A stretch of 64,000 nucleotides of DNA from Verrucomicrobiia bacterium. GTDB lineage: Bacteria; Verrucomicrobiota; Verrucomicrobiia; Limisphaerales; DASXHY01. The translations under genes were made by a program, and so were the position numbers. The notes under the pieces were generated by a model. The model had not been told where the DNA came from, did no database searches, and saw only the letters and a list, made by a program, of their open reading frames with translations. Shown here in pieces: positions 36,309 through 46,300 of this stretch. The DNA lies in contig DASPIL010000021.1 of NCBI GenBank assembly GCA_035629175.1, forward strand, positions 25,097 through 89,096, written 5' to 3'. The number at the start of each line of letters is the position of its first letter. Within the stretch, counting starts at the first letter, position 1.

Positions 36309-37544
36309 TTACGCTGTGCGTCTCTTCTTCCAGATGTAGCGTCCCATCAGCACGCGCAGCACCGCGGTGAGCGGAATTGCAAGGATTCCTCCCAGCAATC
36401 CGCCGAGCAAAGTGGTACCTGCCATCACGGCAATAATGATCGTCAGCGGATGCAAGCCGACGCGATCGCCCATGATCTTGGGCGCGATCAGCACGCCCTC
36501 CAGTGCCTGCACCACGGCAAAAACAATCAGGACGTATAACGGATGCAGCCAGTCACCGAATTGAACCAGCGCGATGATCACGGCCGCAACGGACAACACG
36601 ATTGCGCCAAGGAATGGAATGAGCGTGAGAAAGATGGCTGCGAATCCAAGCAGCACCGCGTAGGGCAGGCCAATGATCAGGAAACCGATGGTATAGAGCA
36701 GCGCGTCGCAGATCGCCACCAGCACCTGCCCCCGGAAGAATGCGATCAGGTATTCATTGATCGAGTTGAGGATGAAAACGAGTTCCTCCTTCAGCTTGGA
36801 ATCCGAAAGCGGAAGATAACGCGTCCAGCTTGATTCAATGCCGCGCTTCTCGAGCAGCAGATAAAAGGTGTAGATCGGCACCAGCGCGAGCCCCACCAGC
36901 ACCCCAATCCACGATGCCACGCGGGTTACCTGTTCAAGCACCCATTTCCCCGCCTTCGGCAGAAGGCTGGTAGCGGATTGGATTGTATCGGCACCCAAAG
37001 CTCCACTGAGCAGCGTCGGGTTGTTTGTTGATGCCGACGGCGTGTTGGTTGCGGTTTGCACGATAACCTCGCCTTGGTCATTCGTGACGGCAGACGGAAG
37101 CGGCGTCACCGCCGTTTTCTTTGGTCCCGACGGCTGGAGAAAACGCTGCACCGTGGGATTTTCGATCCATTCGGTGACGCGCCGTTGCAGACGCTCCGCG
37201 TACTCGGGAGCATTCTTTGCCAGCTCGCGGGTTTGAAAAACGATTTGAGGAATGACACTGCCCACGGCTCCGGCGACAAGCACCAGCGCCACCAGGAAGA
37301 CGCACAGGATCGCGCGCGGCCGCGGGATGCCTTTCTTTTCAAGCCAATCGACGACTGGATCGAGAAGGTAGGCAACCACGCCGGCAACGGCGAGCGGCCA
37401 CAGCACCGGCGCAAGGATTTGAACCACCTTGCCAAGCCCCCAAATCAGACCCACAACCAGGCTCACCATTATGGCGATCGACAGGCCTGTGATAGCCATC
37501 CACACAATTCGCGCCTGCTTCGCCGATGGTGGAGGAAAGCTCAT
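36309..37544 (-). CDS. AI-2E family transporter (PerM-type), first copy
   Basis: 411 aa with about eight membrane helices. The family signature is in the C-terminal half: LFLIIGLPYAVLLGFAAIFL-like segments, then the Gly/Pro-rich LIPFLGAIVLS and APKIMGDRVGLHPL. A ~100-residue polar loop after the third helix contains a Thr/Ser-rich spacer (about residues 145-190), longer than usual. Members export varied small molecules or ions; the substrate is unknown. proC lies 9 bp upstream on the same strand, so the two may share a transcript. A second copy is at 40015-41013. Confidence 0.9.
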   Translation of the reverse strand: MSFPPPSAKQARIVWMAITGLSIAIMVSLVVGLIWGLGKVVQILAPVLWPLAVAGVVAYLLDPVVDWLEKKGIPRPRAILCVFLVALVLVAGAVGSVIPQIVFQTRELAKNAPEYAERLQRRVTEWIENPTVQRFLQPSGPKKTAVTPLPSAVTNDQGEVIVQTATNTPSASTNNPTLLSGALGADTIQSATSLLPKAGKWVLEQVTRVASWIGVLVGLALVPIYTFYLLLEKRGIESSWTRYLPLSDSKLKEELVFILNSINEYLIAFFRGQVLVAICDALLYTIGFLIIGLPYAVLLGFAAIFLTLIPFLGAIVLSVAAVIIALVQFGDWLHPLYVLIVFAVVQALEGVLIAPKIMGDRVGLHPLTIIIAVMAGTTLLGGLLGGILAIPLTAVLRVLMGRYIWKKRRTA

Positions 37545-37553
37545 GTTCTCTGA

Positions 37554-38369
37554 TCAGGCCTGCCCAAGCTTCTTCGATTTCTCAGCCGCCGCGCGAACGG
37601 CGCTCATGACGGTTCCCCGGAATCCCCCGTTCTCCAACTGGTGCAACCCTTCAATCGTTGTGCCGCCAGAGCTTGTCACCATGTCCTTCAGCGCACCGGG
37701 ATGCAGCCCCGTTTCGAGCACCATGCGAGCCGCGCCCGATACGGTCTGCGCAGCAAGCTGGGTCGCGACATCGCGCGGCAAACCAGCCGCCACGCCGCCA
37801 TCGCTTAATGCCTCAATGAACATGTAAACGTAAGCTGGCCCGCTGCCACTCAATCCAGTCACCGCATCCAGCAGATATTCCTTCACCTGCACAGCGACTC
37901 CCAGCGACGACAGCAGGCGTTGCGTCAGCTGGCTGTCGGCGGAGGAAGCAAAGTCCCCGGGCGTGAACGCACTCGCCGACGCCCCGATCAATGCGGGTGT
38001 GTTGGGCATCACACGCACGATGCGCGACCGGTCCGGAAGGCCGGCTTGCAAACGGGCAATGTTGATGCCTGCAGCAATGGAGATGATCAGATGATCCTGT
38101 CCGAGGAAATTCCGGATTTCCGCCAGAACACCCGAAACCTGGTCCGGCTTGACCGCGAGAATCAGCACATTGGCGAACTGCACGACGTCCGAATTGCGGG
38201 AGGTCGTTCGGGCGCCGACCGCCTTTGCGAACGCAGCCGCGGCAGCCTCACTGGAGTCGCTGGCGATCACCTGGCCCGCAGCCACCAGGCCGGCATTCAC
38301 GAAACCTTTTGCAAGGGCAGTTGCCATTTTACCGGCGCCCAGGAATCCAATGGACAAAGTGGCTGACAT
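37554..38369 (-). CDS. proC: Pyrroline-5-carboxylate reductase
   Basis: 271 aa. Last step of proline synthesis, reducing P5C with NADPH. The Rossmann motif IGFLGAGKMATALAKGF is at the N-terminus; VRVMPNTPALIGASASAF and the C-terminal substrate region AVTGLSGSGPAYVYMFIEAL and TSSGGTTIEGLH are all present. Complete. It is followed by the first AI-2E transporter and preceded by the 179-bp repeats. Confidence 0.96.
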   Translation of the reverse strand: MSATLSIGFLGAGKMATALAKGFVNAGLVAAGQVIASDSSEAAAAAFAKAVGARTTSRNSDVVQFANVLILAVKPDQVSGVLAEIRNFLGQDHLIISIAAGINIARLQAGLPDRSRIVRVMPNTPALIGASASAFTPGDFASSADSQLTQRLLSSLGVAVQVKEYLLDAVTGLSGSGPAYVYMFIEALSDGGVAAGLPRDVATQLAAQTVSGAARMVLETGLHPGALKDMVTSSGGTTIEGLHQLENGGFRGTVMSAVRAAAEKSKKLGQA

Positions 38370-38433
38370 GCGGCGCTTTTCTAACAGGCCGGCGCGAAGG
38401 TGTCACTTTCCAACTTCAGGACCGTTCAACTCC
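38370..38433. other. Short spacer upstream of proC
   Basis: 64 bp before the repeat. Should contain the proC promoter; no strong consensus chosen. Confidence 0.25.
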
Positions 38434-38785
38434 CGTGGCGGAAGGCATCCTTGCCTGCCGTGGAGGGCGCGCATCCTTGCCGCCCGGAAAGAAAGGAAAA
38501 AGTGCGAGAGACGCTTGAGTTTTCAACCTCGCCCGACGAGGCCTCATGTTCCTTCCGCCGGGCTTGGAAGCCCCGGCTCTACGGCAGGCAGGATGCCCGC
38601 CGCTACAGCTTTCGTGGCGGCTGGCATCCTTGCCTGCCGTGGAGGGCGCGCATCCTTGCCGTCCGGAAAGAAAGGGGAAAGGGCGAGAGACGCTTGAGTT
38701 TTCAACCTCGTCCGACGATGCCTGATGTTCCTTCCGCCGGGCTTGGAAGCCCCGGCTCTACGGCAGGCAGGATGCCCGCCGCTAC
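38434..38785. repeat. Tandem 179-bp repeat with inverted-repeat ends
   Basis: Two direct copies at 38434-38612 and 38613-38785, period 179 bp, about 90% or more identical by eye. Each begins with CGTGGCGG.AGGCATCCTTGC and ends with an inverted partner (GGCAGGCAGGATGCCCGCC), so each could fold into a long hairpin. A second complementary pair (GGGCTTGGAAGCCCCGGC and its neighbour) lies inside. Frames read through it but are not genes. It fills the 451-bp gap between proC and the GT21 gene. Confidence 0.9.
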
Positions 38786-38820
38786 TGCGGAGGCCGGACA
38801 GGTTTCGAAACCTGCGCTAT

Positions 38821-39960
38821 TCACGTCACCTCCTCCAGCGTCCCATCGGCGCGCAATCGGAATTTTCGTCCGCGCCACTCCACTGTGTTTCCCGCGAATG
38901 CAAAAAACCACAACGCAACTTGCAGCAGATCCTTCAACGGTGTCATTCCCACGAATGCTGCGTGGTGATTGGATCGGTTCAGCCGGCGTTGCAAGTCGTG
39001 CGAAATCCACGCCCGCAGAATCACTGCCGCGATCAGGGTAATCCACGACCACCGCTGCGGAACGGCCAACACCCAGATCAAGGCCCACAGCAACGGGTTG
39101 CTCAGGATGCTGAAGAAGTAGGGAATCGGCTGGCAAACCCGGATCGTTCGCGCCCATCGCAACTGATGCTTCCATACAGCCCGCCATGACATCGGTGCGT
39201 CCCAGCATTCAACAACAACTTCACTCAGCGCGATTTTGCCGCCGGCTTTGGCGATCCGATGGCCGAGCTGATAATCATCGGCAAGGCAGTCCGCCAGCGA
39301 CTTGAACCCGCCGATCTCCTGAACGTGCCTTCGGTGCGTGACCATCACGGCACCCAGTGCAAAATCGAGCGGCTTCAACATGCGCGATTGCAGGACCTGG
39401 CTCCAGAAATCGGCATTGATCGCGATGCTCTCCCATTGCATCGGCAGGGTGCTGGGATTCGCCAGGCGATAGAAGCAATTCACCAATCCGACTTTGGAAT
39501 CCCCCAGGGCCGACACGACCTGCTGCAGGAAATCCGCAGGCACCCGCACGTCAGCATCGCTGACCACAAACACATCATGTTTCGCACGCTGCTCCAGTTC
39601 AGCCAGCTTGGATACCTTCGCGTTCGGTCCGATCAAGTGTTCGACAACGACGAGTTCCGCATCAATCCCCGGATGCTCCTTCATCAAAGTCGTAACCAAC
39701 TCACAAACGGGATCGGCATGCGATGCGACCGCGAAGAGAACCTGGATCGTCCCGGGATAATCCTGCCTCAGCCAGCTTCGCAGGCAGTCGGCCGTTGCGG
39801 GTTCAACACCTTTGAGGGGTTTGAGAAGCGTTACGGCGGGAAGGGTGCCATGCACCGTAATCCGTTTGTGAAGCGGAAACTTGCGGGCGGCAAGCCATTG
39901 CCAGATCAGCAGCACAATGCTGAGCAGGGCCAGGCATGCGAGCGCGAGATTCAGAATCAC
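38821..39960 (-). CDS. GT21-like glycosyltransferase (ceramide glucosyltransferase/HpnI type)
   Basis: 379 aa. An N-terminal membrane helix, a GT-A domain and C-terminal hydrophobic helices. Motifs are VTLLKPLKGVEPATADCL, VVSDADVRVP (metal site), ADDYQLGHR (third Asp motif) and HQLRWARTIR, the (Q/R)xxRW motif of GT21. It would transfer a sugar from a nucleotide sugar onto a lipid. In hopanoid producers the nearest family member is HpnI, which adds N-acetylglucosamine. No hpn gene is in the window, so the lipid acceptor is unknown. Confidence 0.85.
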   Translation of the reverse strand: MILNLALACLALLSIVLLIWQWLAARKFPLHKRITVHGTLPAVTLLKPLKGVEPATADCLRSWLRQDYPGTIQVLFAVASHADPVCELVTTLMKEHPGIDAELVVVEHLIGPNAKVSKLAELEQRAKHDVFVVSDADVRVPADFLQQVVSALGDSKVGLVNCFYRLANPSTLPMQWESIAINADFWSQVLQSRMLKPLDFALGAVMVTHRRHVQEIGGFKSLADCLADDYQLGHRIAKAGGKIALSEVVVECWDAPMSWRAVWKHQLRWARTIRVCQPIPYFFSILSNPLLWALIWVLAVPQRWSWITLIAAVILRAWISHDLQRRLNRSNHHAAFVGMTPLKDLLQVALWFFAFAGNTVEWRGRKFRLRADGTLEEVT

Positions 39961-40014
39961 CGCCCGTTCGTAAACTTGAAGGCGGAGCGCGGCAAGCCCT
40001 GAGTTCGCATGCTG

Positions 40015-41013
40015 CTACGGAATGACGGCTGGCGGCGCAGGCTCGCGCGCGACTCCAGCAATCTTGTTCTTGGAAGCTTCCACCTTGATGTAATGCAGCA
40101 CCACGGGGGCGAGGATCATTCCGGGAATGCCCATCAACTTTTCGCCAACCACAATTCCTATGAGCGTGAGCCACATCGGATTCTTGATCCGGCTGCCGAT
40201 GATCTTGCTGTTGAGGAAGTATTCCAGTTTGTGAATGACGACGAGGAAGATGAGCGAGACCAGCGCCATCTTGGGTGAAATCGTGAAACCAACGCCAACG
40301 ATCAGCGTGTTGCTCATAATGTTGCCGATGATCGGCAACAAACCGCAAAGGAACGTGAGAACAATAATCACCATCACGTAGGGGAAATGGTTGTAGAGCA
40401 GGAAGACGCTCGTGAGCAGCGTATTGACCGCCGAGATGATGATTTGCGCGCCAATGACGCGGGCGAAACTCGCATAAAACGTCTCAAACCGCAGCACCAA
40501 CTCCTGGACCACGGTCGCATACACGCTGTCCCGCGTGGTGTGGGGATCATCATCGGCGCCCCATCTGCGGTTGAGGAACAAGCTCACGGCCACGACGAGG
40601 CCAATGATGAGCAGCACCAGTTGAAACACGGCTTCCTGCGCGTAGCGTCCGATATTCGCAAACCGTTCCTGAATCTCCTTCAGCGTGACTGTTCGCAGGC
40701 TGGCGTAATCCGTGAACGGCAGTTCAAAACCCTTCTGTTCGGCGTATTCAACGATCTTCGGAATCGACTCATTGGCAATCCGCGGCAGGGTGAGATAAGC
40801 CTGCTTCGAGAAGAAAAACAGGCCGTACGCCGCCGCGAACACGGTTACGAAATAAACAACCACCGCGAGCGCTTTGCTTCGCCCCAGGCTGAACTGCTCC
40901 AGCGCGAAGTATCCGAACACCGCTGTCAGGACGAGCGTTCCGAGATGGAACCACCCGATCAGGACGAGCAGCACCACCATGATCGCATATGAGATGCGGG
41001 TTTGACGTGTCAT
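40015..41013 (-). CDS. AI-2E family transporter (PerM-type), second copy
   Basis: 332 aa, shorter than the copy at 36309 because it lacks the long polar loop insert. Helices include SYAIMVVLLVLIGWFHLGTL and FQLVLLIIGLVVAVSLFL; the signature CGLLPIIGNIMSNTLIV and KIIGSRIKNPMWLTLIG is present. Substrate unknown. It stands between the GT21 gene (54 bp) and glyS (60 bp), all leftward. Confidence 0.88.
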   Translation of the reverse strand: MTRQTRISYAIMVVLLVLIGWFHLGTLVLTAVFGYFALEQFSLGRSKALAVVVYFVTVFAAAYGLFFFSKQAYLTLPRIANESIPKIVEYAEQKGFELPFTDYASLRTVTLKEIQERFANIGRYAQEAVFQLVLLIIGLVVAVSLFLNRRWGADDDPHTTRDSVYATVVQELVLRFETFYASFARVIGAQIIISAVNTLLTSVFLLYNHFPYVMVIIVLTFLCGLLPIIGNIMSNTLIVGVGFTISPKMALVSLIFLVVIHKLEYFLNSKIIGSRIKNPMWLTLIGIVVGEKLMGIPGMILAPVVLHYIKVEASKNKIAGVAREPAPPAVIP

Positions 41014-41073
41014 GCTTTAATCTCTCATCGGGCTCGGCACAGATACACCAGGGCAGGAACCTAGACGTAACGA

Positions 41074-42702
41074 TTATCGAACGCGCGCGAGCAGCCAGTT
41101 TAAGAGTTCGGCAATCGGCAAACGTTCCTGTTTTCCGTCGTCACGATGGCGAATCGTCACGGTATCTTTCAATTCGGGTCTTTCTCCCAGTGTGTCGAAA
41201 TCGATGGTCAGGCAGAACGGCGTTCCAATCTCATCCTGCCGCGCGTATCGCCGGCCAATCGACCCGCCATCGTCGTAATACACGTTCATCCATGGCTGAA
41301 GCAGATCGCGGACTTCCTTCGCCTTGCTGACAAGATCCGGCTTGTTCTTCAACAGCGGCATGATGCCAACTTTGATGGGGGCGACCCGTGGATGAAACTT
41401 AAGTATCACCCGAGTATCGCTTTTTCCCTTGTCGTCGGTTTCCGTGACTTCGCTAAAGGCATTGGAAATCAACCCGAGGATCAATCGGTCAACCCCGGCC
41501 GAAGGTTCAATCACATGGGGGATGTAATGGCCCTTTGCCAGGCCATTCGCATCGTCGGTTGCGTCCTGGGCAGCCTGCTCGGGCGGCACTCCCGCCTTTT
41601 CCAGGTAGCTCTTCCTGTTTTCATAATATCGCTTCCAAAGCGAGTCCTGCTTTTCCTTCGGCAGCTTGCCCCAGGCAGTCCGAAGTTCCTCGTCGAAGAT
41701 GCCCATCGGCTTTCCAGAGAACCGCTCGTGCTGGCTCAGGTCGAAATCGCTGCGCGCCGCAATGCCTTCCAACTCCTGCGTGCCGAAGGGAAACTTGAGG
41801 AGGAGATCCACCGTCGCGCGCGCGTAATGTGCAAGTTCCTCCGGCTTCTGCCAGTACTCCTGCAACGTCGTGCGCGGCAATCCAATGTTTTCGTAGAAAC
41901 GGATGCGTTCCTCCACCCAGTATTGATGCCAAATCTGCCAGCCCCAGTTGGATTGCGGCTCCCCAGGATGCCCCTTGGTTTCCGCGGCAGCAACGCTTCC
42001 GGAAATCGCTTCAATGGCTTCATCGGGTTTGATGAAGAATTCAAGTTCCATTTGTTCGAACTCGCGTGAGCGGAAGGTGAAATTTCGAGGTGTGACCTCA
42101 TTGCGGAACGCCTTTCCAATCTGCGCAATGCCAAATGGCACCTTCTGGCGGCAGGTTTCCAGCACATTTTTGAATTGCGCGAAGATTGCCTGGGCGGTCT
42201 CGGGACGCAGGTAAGCGACGCTGTCCTCGCTTTCAACCGGCCCGACGAAGGTTTTGAACATCAGGTTGAACGGGCGCGGTTCTGTCAATTCAGTCGAACC
42301 GCAGCTCGTGCATTTCGCCCCGGCTGGCAGCACAAACTTTCCTCCCTCCGAACGTCCCAGCTGCAGCCCCTGATCCTCACACAACTGATCTGCGCGGAAA
42401 CGCTTCTTGCATTTGCGGCAATCGCACATCGGATCGCTGAAGGTGTCGACATGTCCGCTGGCACGCCAGATTTGCGGCGACATGATGATCGTCGCTTCCA
42501 GGCCAACAACATCGTCGCGAAATCTCGTCATGGACGTCCACCACAACTCTTTCACATTGCGTTTGAGTTCAGCGCCGAGCGGGCCGTAATCCCAGAAGCC
42601 GTTGATGCCGCCGTAAATCTCGGAAGACTGATAAATGAAGCCGCGCCGCTTGCACAACGACACGATTTTTTCCATGAGCTGGTTTTCTTTGGGCTCCGCC
42701 AT
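41074..42702 (-). CDS. glyS: Glycyl-tRNA synthetase (dimeric, class IIa)
   Basis: 542 aa from ATG 42702 (MAEPKENQLMEKIVSLCKRR); the frame continues to 42813, but that stretch overlaps the mntR start. Motif 1 region IYGGINGFWDYGPLGAELK, a zinc site (CDCRKCKKRF and CTSCGS), motif 2 FRNEVTPRNFTFRSREFEQ and motif 3 ASAGVDRLILGLI-like residues are seen. A C-terminal anticodon-binding domain ends the protein. This is the single-chain alpha2 type; some authors call it glyQS. Confidence 0.95.
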   Translation of the reverse strand: MAEPKENQLMEKIVSLCKRRGFIYQSSEIYGGINGFWDYGPLGAELKRNVKELWWTSMTRFRDDVVGLEATIIMSPQIWRASGHVDTFSDPMCDCRKCKKRFRADQLCEDQGLQLGRSEGGKFVLPAGAKCTSCGSTELTEPRPFNLMFKTFVGPVESEDSVAYLRPETAQAIFAQFKNVLETCRQKVPFGIAQIGKAFRNEVTPRNFTFRSREFEQMELEFFIKPDEAIEAISGSVAAAETKGHPGEPQSNWGWQIWHQYWVEERIRFYENIGLPRTTLQEYWQKPEELAHYARATVDLLLKFPFGTQELEGIAARSDFDLSQHERFSGKPMGIFDEELRTAWGKLPKEKQDSLWKRYYENRKSYLEKAGVPPEQAAQDATDDANGLAKGHYIPHVIEPSAGVDRLILGLISNAFSEVTETDDKGKSDTRVILKFHPRVAPIKVGIMPLLKNKPDLVSKAKEVRDLLQPWMNVYYDDGGSIGRRYARQDEIGTPFCLTIDFDTLGERPELKDTVTIRHRDDGKQERLPIAELLNWLLARVR

Positions 42703-42811
42703 AAGGGGCACAGTCTTTGGAAAGGGCAGGGTGATGTCAAGGTAGCCACACAGAACGCGAAAGTTCCGCATCCTTGCGAACTTCGGCAAACCGTGTTTAA
42801 TCGCGGGAACC
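42703..42811. promoter_or_regulatory. Divergent promoter region, glyS / mntR-like gene
   Basis: 109 bp between two divergent starts; no gene. No clear MntR operator palindrome was found. Confidence 0.35.
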
Positions 42812-43243
42812 ATGCCGAAAGCATCGCCGAGCCAAAGCGCCGAAGATTACCTGGAACGGATTCACGAGCTCATCGAGCAAAAGGGATATGCGCGGGTGGT
42901 GGACATCGCCTCTTCGTTGAAAGTCAAACAGGCGTCGGTCACGGTGATGGTGCAGCGTCTCGCTGAGGCGGGCTATCTCAAATACGAGAAGTATCGCGGC
43001 CTGGTGATGACGGATGAAGGCCGCGCGGTCGCCGTGCGCATTCAAGATCGGCACACAACACTCTCCCGTTTCTTTTCGCTGTTCGGCCTCGATCCCGAAA
43101 CGCAGCACCAGGACATCGAGGGCATCGAACATCATCTCAGCGCGGATACAGTCAAGGTGCTAGCCGACCTTGCCCGGTTTTTTGAAGAGAATCCGGCGAC
43201 GCTGAAGCGATTCCAGACGTCACGACGTTCGATTGGAAAATGA
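42812..43243 (+). CDS. mntR: MntR/DtxR-family metalloregulator
   Basis: 143 aa. Winged-helix repressor that senses Mn(II) or Fe(II). All six metal ligands of Bacillus MntR have counterparts at +4: Asp12 and Glu15 (SAEDYLERI), His81 (DRHTTL), Glu103, Glu106 and His107 (DIEGIEHHLS). The Asp12 position favours Mn(II) selectivity. Length matches MntR, with no SH3-like domain. No metal transporter is next to it, so its target is elsewhere or the gene acts globally. It ends in a shared terminator with the large repeat protein. Confidence 0.93.
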   Translation: MPKASPSQSAEDYLERIHELIEQKGYARVVDIASSLKVKQASVTVMVQRLAEAGYLKYEKYRGLVMTDEGRAVAVRIQDRHTTLSRFFSLFGLDPETQHQDIEGIEHHLSADTVKVLADLARFFEENPATLKRFQTSRRSIGK

Positions 43244-43272
43244 AACCGGCGGGACCCCTCAGTCCCGCCGGT
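43243..43272. terminator. Palindromic terminator shared by mntR and the beta-strand repeat protein
   Basis: ACCGGCGGGAC pairs with GTCCCGCCGGT around a CCCTCA loop. A T-rich run follows on the minus strand (TTTCATTTT), so it mainly ends transcription of the leftward gene; rightward it lacks a T-run. Confidence 0.7.
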
Positions 43273-43303
43273 TCACCATCAACCCCATCTGTTCACGTCC
43301 CGC

Positions 43304-46300
43304 TCACGGCTGCCGCAAGCGGAAAAATACTGCCGGTGAGGGAGTAATCGGCATCGTTACGGAGTTTGTGCCACTCGATCCGAGCACGTCAGCCCAGTTC
43401 GTGCTCAAACCAGTTGCAAGCGAATTGGTTTGCGACTGAAGCACCCAGCCTTGATGGCTTTGCGGCCACGCGAGCGTCAAGTTGCCAGAGGAAACGGAGA
43501 ACTGAATGTTTGTGGGCGTCGTTGCTGCGCCAGCGATCACAGTAACCGTACCGTTTGCAGCATTGAAACCGAAGGCCAGCCCAGGTCCTGCGGAGCCCGT
43601 TACCGAGGTGAAGTTCCCGGCATGCGCTGCAGCATTGAACACGGGAAATACATCACCCAGGGTGTAGGAGCCGCCCAGGTTGTTCACGACCAGCGCCCCC
43701 CCGTATGTGATCGTTTGCACGCCGCTCAGCTGATCGCGCGTTCCAGCGGACTTGTTGATGTCGATCGTAGCCGTGCCTGTCAGCGATACGTTTCCGTTCA
43801 CGTTGAGCGTGCCAATGTTCATTGCGCCGCGGCCCGGCGACAGATTCCCGCCGGTTCCCACTGTGACGTCGCCATTGATCGTGCCCGTGCCGCCCAGCGT
43901 TCCGCCGGCAACCTGCACCGGGCTGCCATTGTTGTGGCTGATGCTCCCAGTAACCAGAAGCACGCCGTTGCTCACGATCGTGGTGCCAAGCACTGTGGAA
44001 TCTGCGGAAGCTCCGCCATACGTGTTGGCGCCTGCAAGCGTGAGTGTTCCCGGCCCGAGCTTCCTCACGCTGATGGGTGACCCCAGTGGCGTGGTGTCAA
44101 CGAGAGGTGACGCGTTGATGTTGCCCGTGACAAGGATGTCGCCATCGCCAAGGAAGTTATAAAAGCGGGCGCCCGCGAGGGTTCCCACGTAATCGATGTT
44201 GCCGCTGATCGCGAGCGTTCCCGTGCTGGATTGGAACCAGTCGTCCGCGCCGCCCACTTGAACGAGAATATTGCCCGATATTACGTTGCTGCCCATCACG
44301 CTTCGAATATGAACGTTGGTGTTGTTGCGCGAACTCACCTGCACATCCTGCGCGATTGTGATTCCTGCAGATGCCGTCGGCAGCAGTTCCAATGTCGAAA
44401 ACCCGCCATTGTTGTTTCGTATGAGAATCGTGGGAACGCCGGGCGTCACCGGAACGTTCGCAATCGCATCGTTGCCCGTGATCTGCGTCACGCCATCATT
44501 GGCTGTAGTGCTGTTGCTGTCTGCAAACAGGGTTCCAGAAAAGCTCTTCGGCCCTTGCAACACGAGCGTTCCAGGTCCCGTCTTGGTGATGTTTCCACTC
44601 CCCGTGATATCACTGGCAATCGTCAGTGTCGCACCCGCCGGAACATTGAAGCCTCCGTCGCCTGCTGCCGTAATGCCGCGCATCCCGCTGAACACGACGT
44701 TGGTAGTGACTCCCAACGACCCCCCGGCCAGGGTCACGTAATCCGGAGTAACGCCTGCCACGGGTCCCAGCGCGGTTTGGGTGGGAACTGCCAGTACACC
44801 GCCGTTGATGATTGTCTTGCCGGTAAAATGATTGGTCTCCGCAATCGTCCAGACCGCCGCGCCCGCCTTTGTGAGCGAACCCGTCTCCAGCGAAATCGGG
44901 CCCGTTATCGTGCCCTGCCCACCATCGCCCGCCAGCGTCAGACCCACGTTGGTGCCTATGATGCCATTTGCGTTCGTCAGATTGAGGGTCGATCCGCCAT
45001 CCAGATGAATCGTGGAATCGAGCGCGAGACGGATTTCGCCCCCGAGCGTCGTCACTCCGGCTCCGCCTTTTCGAATGGCTCCGTTGCCCGGGCCCACTCC
45101 GCTGATCGTCAATGCTTCATCCACGATGTTCACGTTCGCATCGATGAAAAGCTGAGCGCCGTTTGCGACGATTGTGCCTTCGTTGGCCGTCCCCAGCGCC
45201 ATTGCGTTTCGGGCATGAAGAATTCCGAGTTCGATGGTGGTGGGTCCCGTATAGCTGTTGCTTCCGCCGAGCGCGAGTCCGCCCGCACCGGCAACTGTCA
45301 CGTTCGCGCCGCTGATCGGCCCGGAGAGAACGACTGTGCCTGAGTTGCCAAGGTTGGTAATGCTGCCGGAACCTGCGATGCGGTTCGTGTATGTGAGATC
45401 GTCAGCCCGATTAAACACAAGCGCGCCGTTGTTGGTTGTCGGGCCGGTTCCCAGCGATCCAGCCAACCCCGCGTTTCCAACCTGGAGGATTCCGGAATTG
45501 ATCAGTGTTGCACCACTGTAGTCGTTCTGCGTTTCGAGCGTCAGACGGCCCGACCCGCTCTTCGTTAGCGATGCGATTCCCGAGATGCCGCCATTGCCAC
45601 TCGTCGTAAACGTGTAATCCAGCGATGAATTGACCGTCACTGTTCCCGGCAGAACGGGCGCGACGATGTTGATGGGGGAACCGTTGTTGCCGAAGTTGCC
45701 GAAGCTGACGTTGTCGCCCTGGGAGAAAAGATCCGCGGCAAGCGTTCCTGTGTTCGTCCAATTCAACGTGCTGAAATCCCAGTCAGCACTCGTGACTCCG
45801 GTCCATACCAACCCCTGCGGATTGCCGCTGATGCTCATCGTGACCTTCCGGGGCGACGACGCGTTGTCGATAGCAAAGCTGACGTTGTAACGGGCGCCCA
45901 ACTGGGGCGGAATGAGATCGCCAGGATTCCCCGAAATCGTGCCACTCGCCTGAACGAGAGTATAGGTTCCAGCGACTGGCAGTCCGCCGAGGAAGTTCAC
46001 ATTCACGCTGGTGGACGGAGTGAGCGCGACATTCCCGGTGACATTAATGACATCGTTGAAACCAGCTGGAGAGGTGACGTCGAAATTAAGGATGCCGCCG
46101 CTGTTGAGAGTGAGATTGCCGCCCACGTTCAACACCCCGGCGAACCCCTGTCCACCAGGTGCGAGCACGGCCGACGATGCCAAGCCCCCCTGCAGCGTGC
46201 CGCTGCTGAAGAACGCCTGATCAGGACCGATGGTGAGCACGCCGCCCGGCAGTCCGCTGACATTGAGCGTGGCGCCCGCCGCGATGGAGATGTTCGTGCT

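Noticed and set aside
38434..38785. CRISPR array
   Set aside because: Only two units of 179 bp without spacers; the similarity covers the whole unit.
38400..39041. Reading frames through the 179-bp repeats
   Set aside because: They reflect the repeat's base sequence; both strands are open and neither resembles a protein.
44231..45343. 370-aa frame opposite the giant repeat gene (and others at 43430-44080 and 48138-48794)
   Set aside because: They arise because the Gly/Thr/Asn-rich repeats leave few stop codons on the other strand; composition and repeats follow the real gene.
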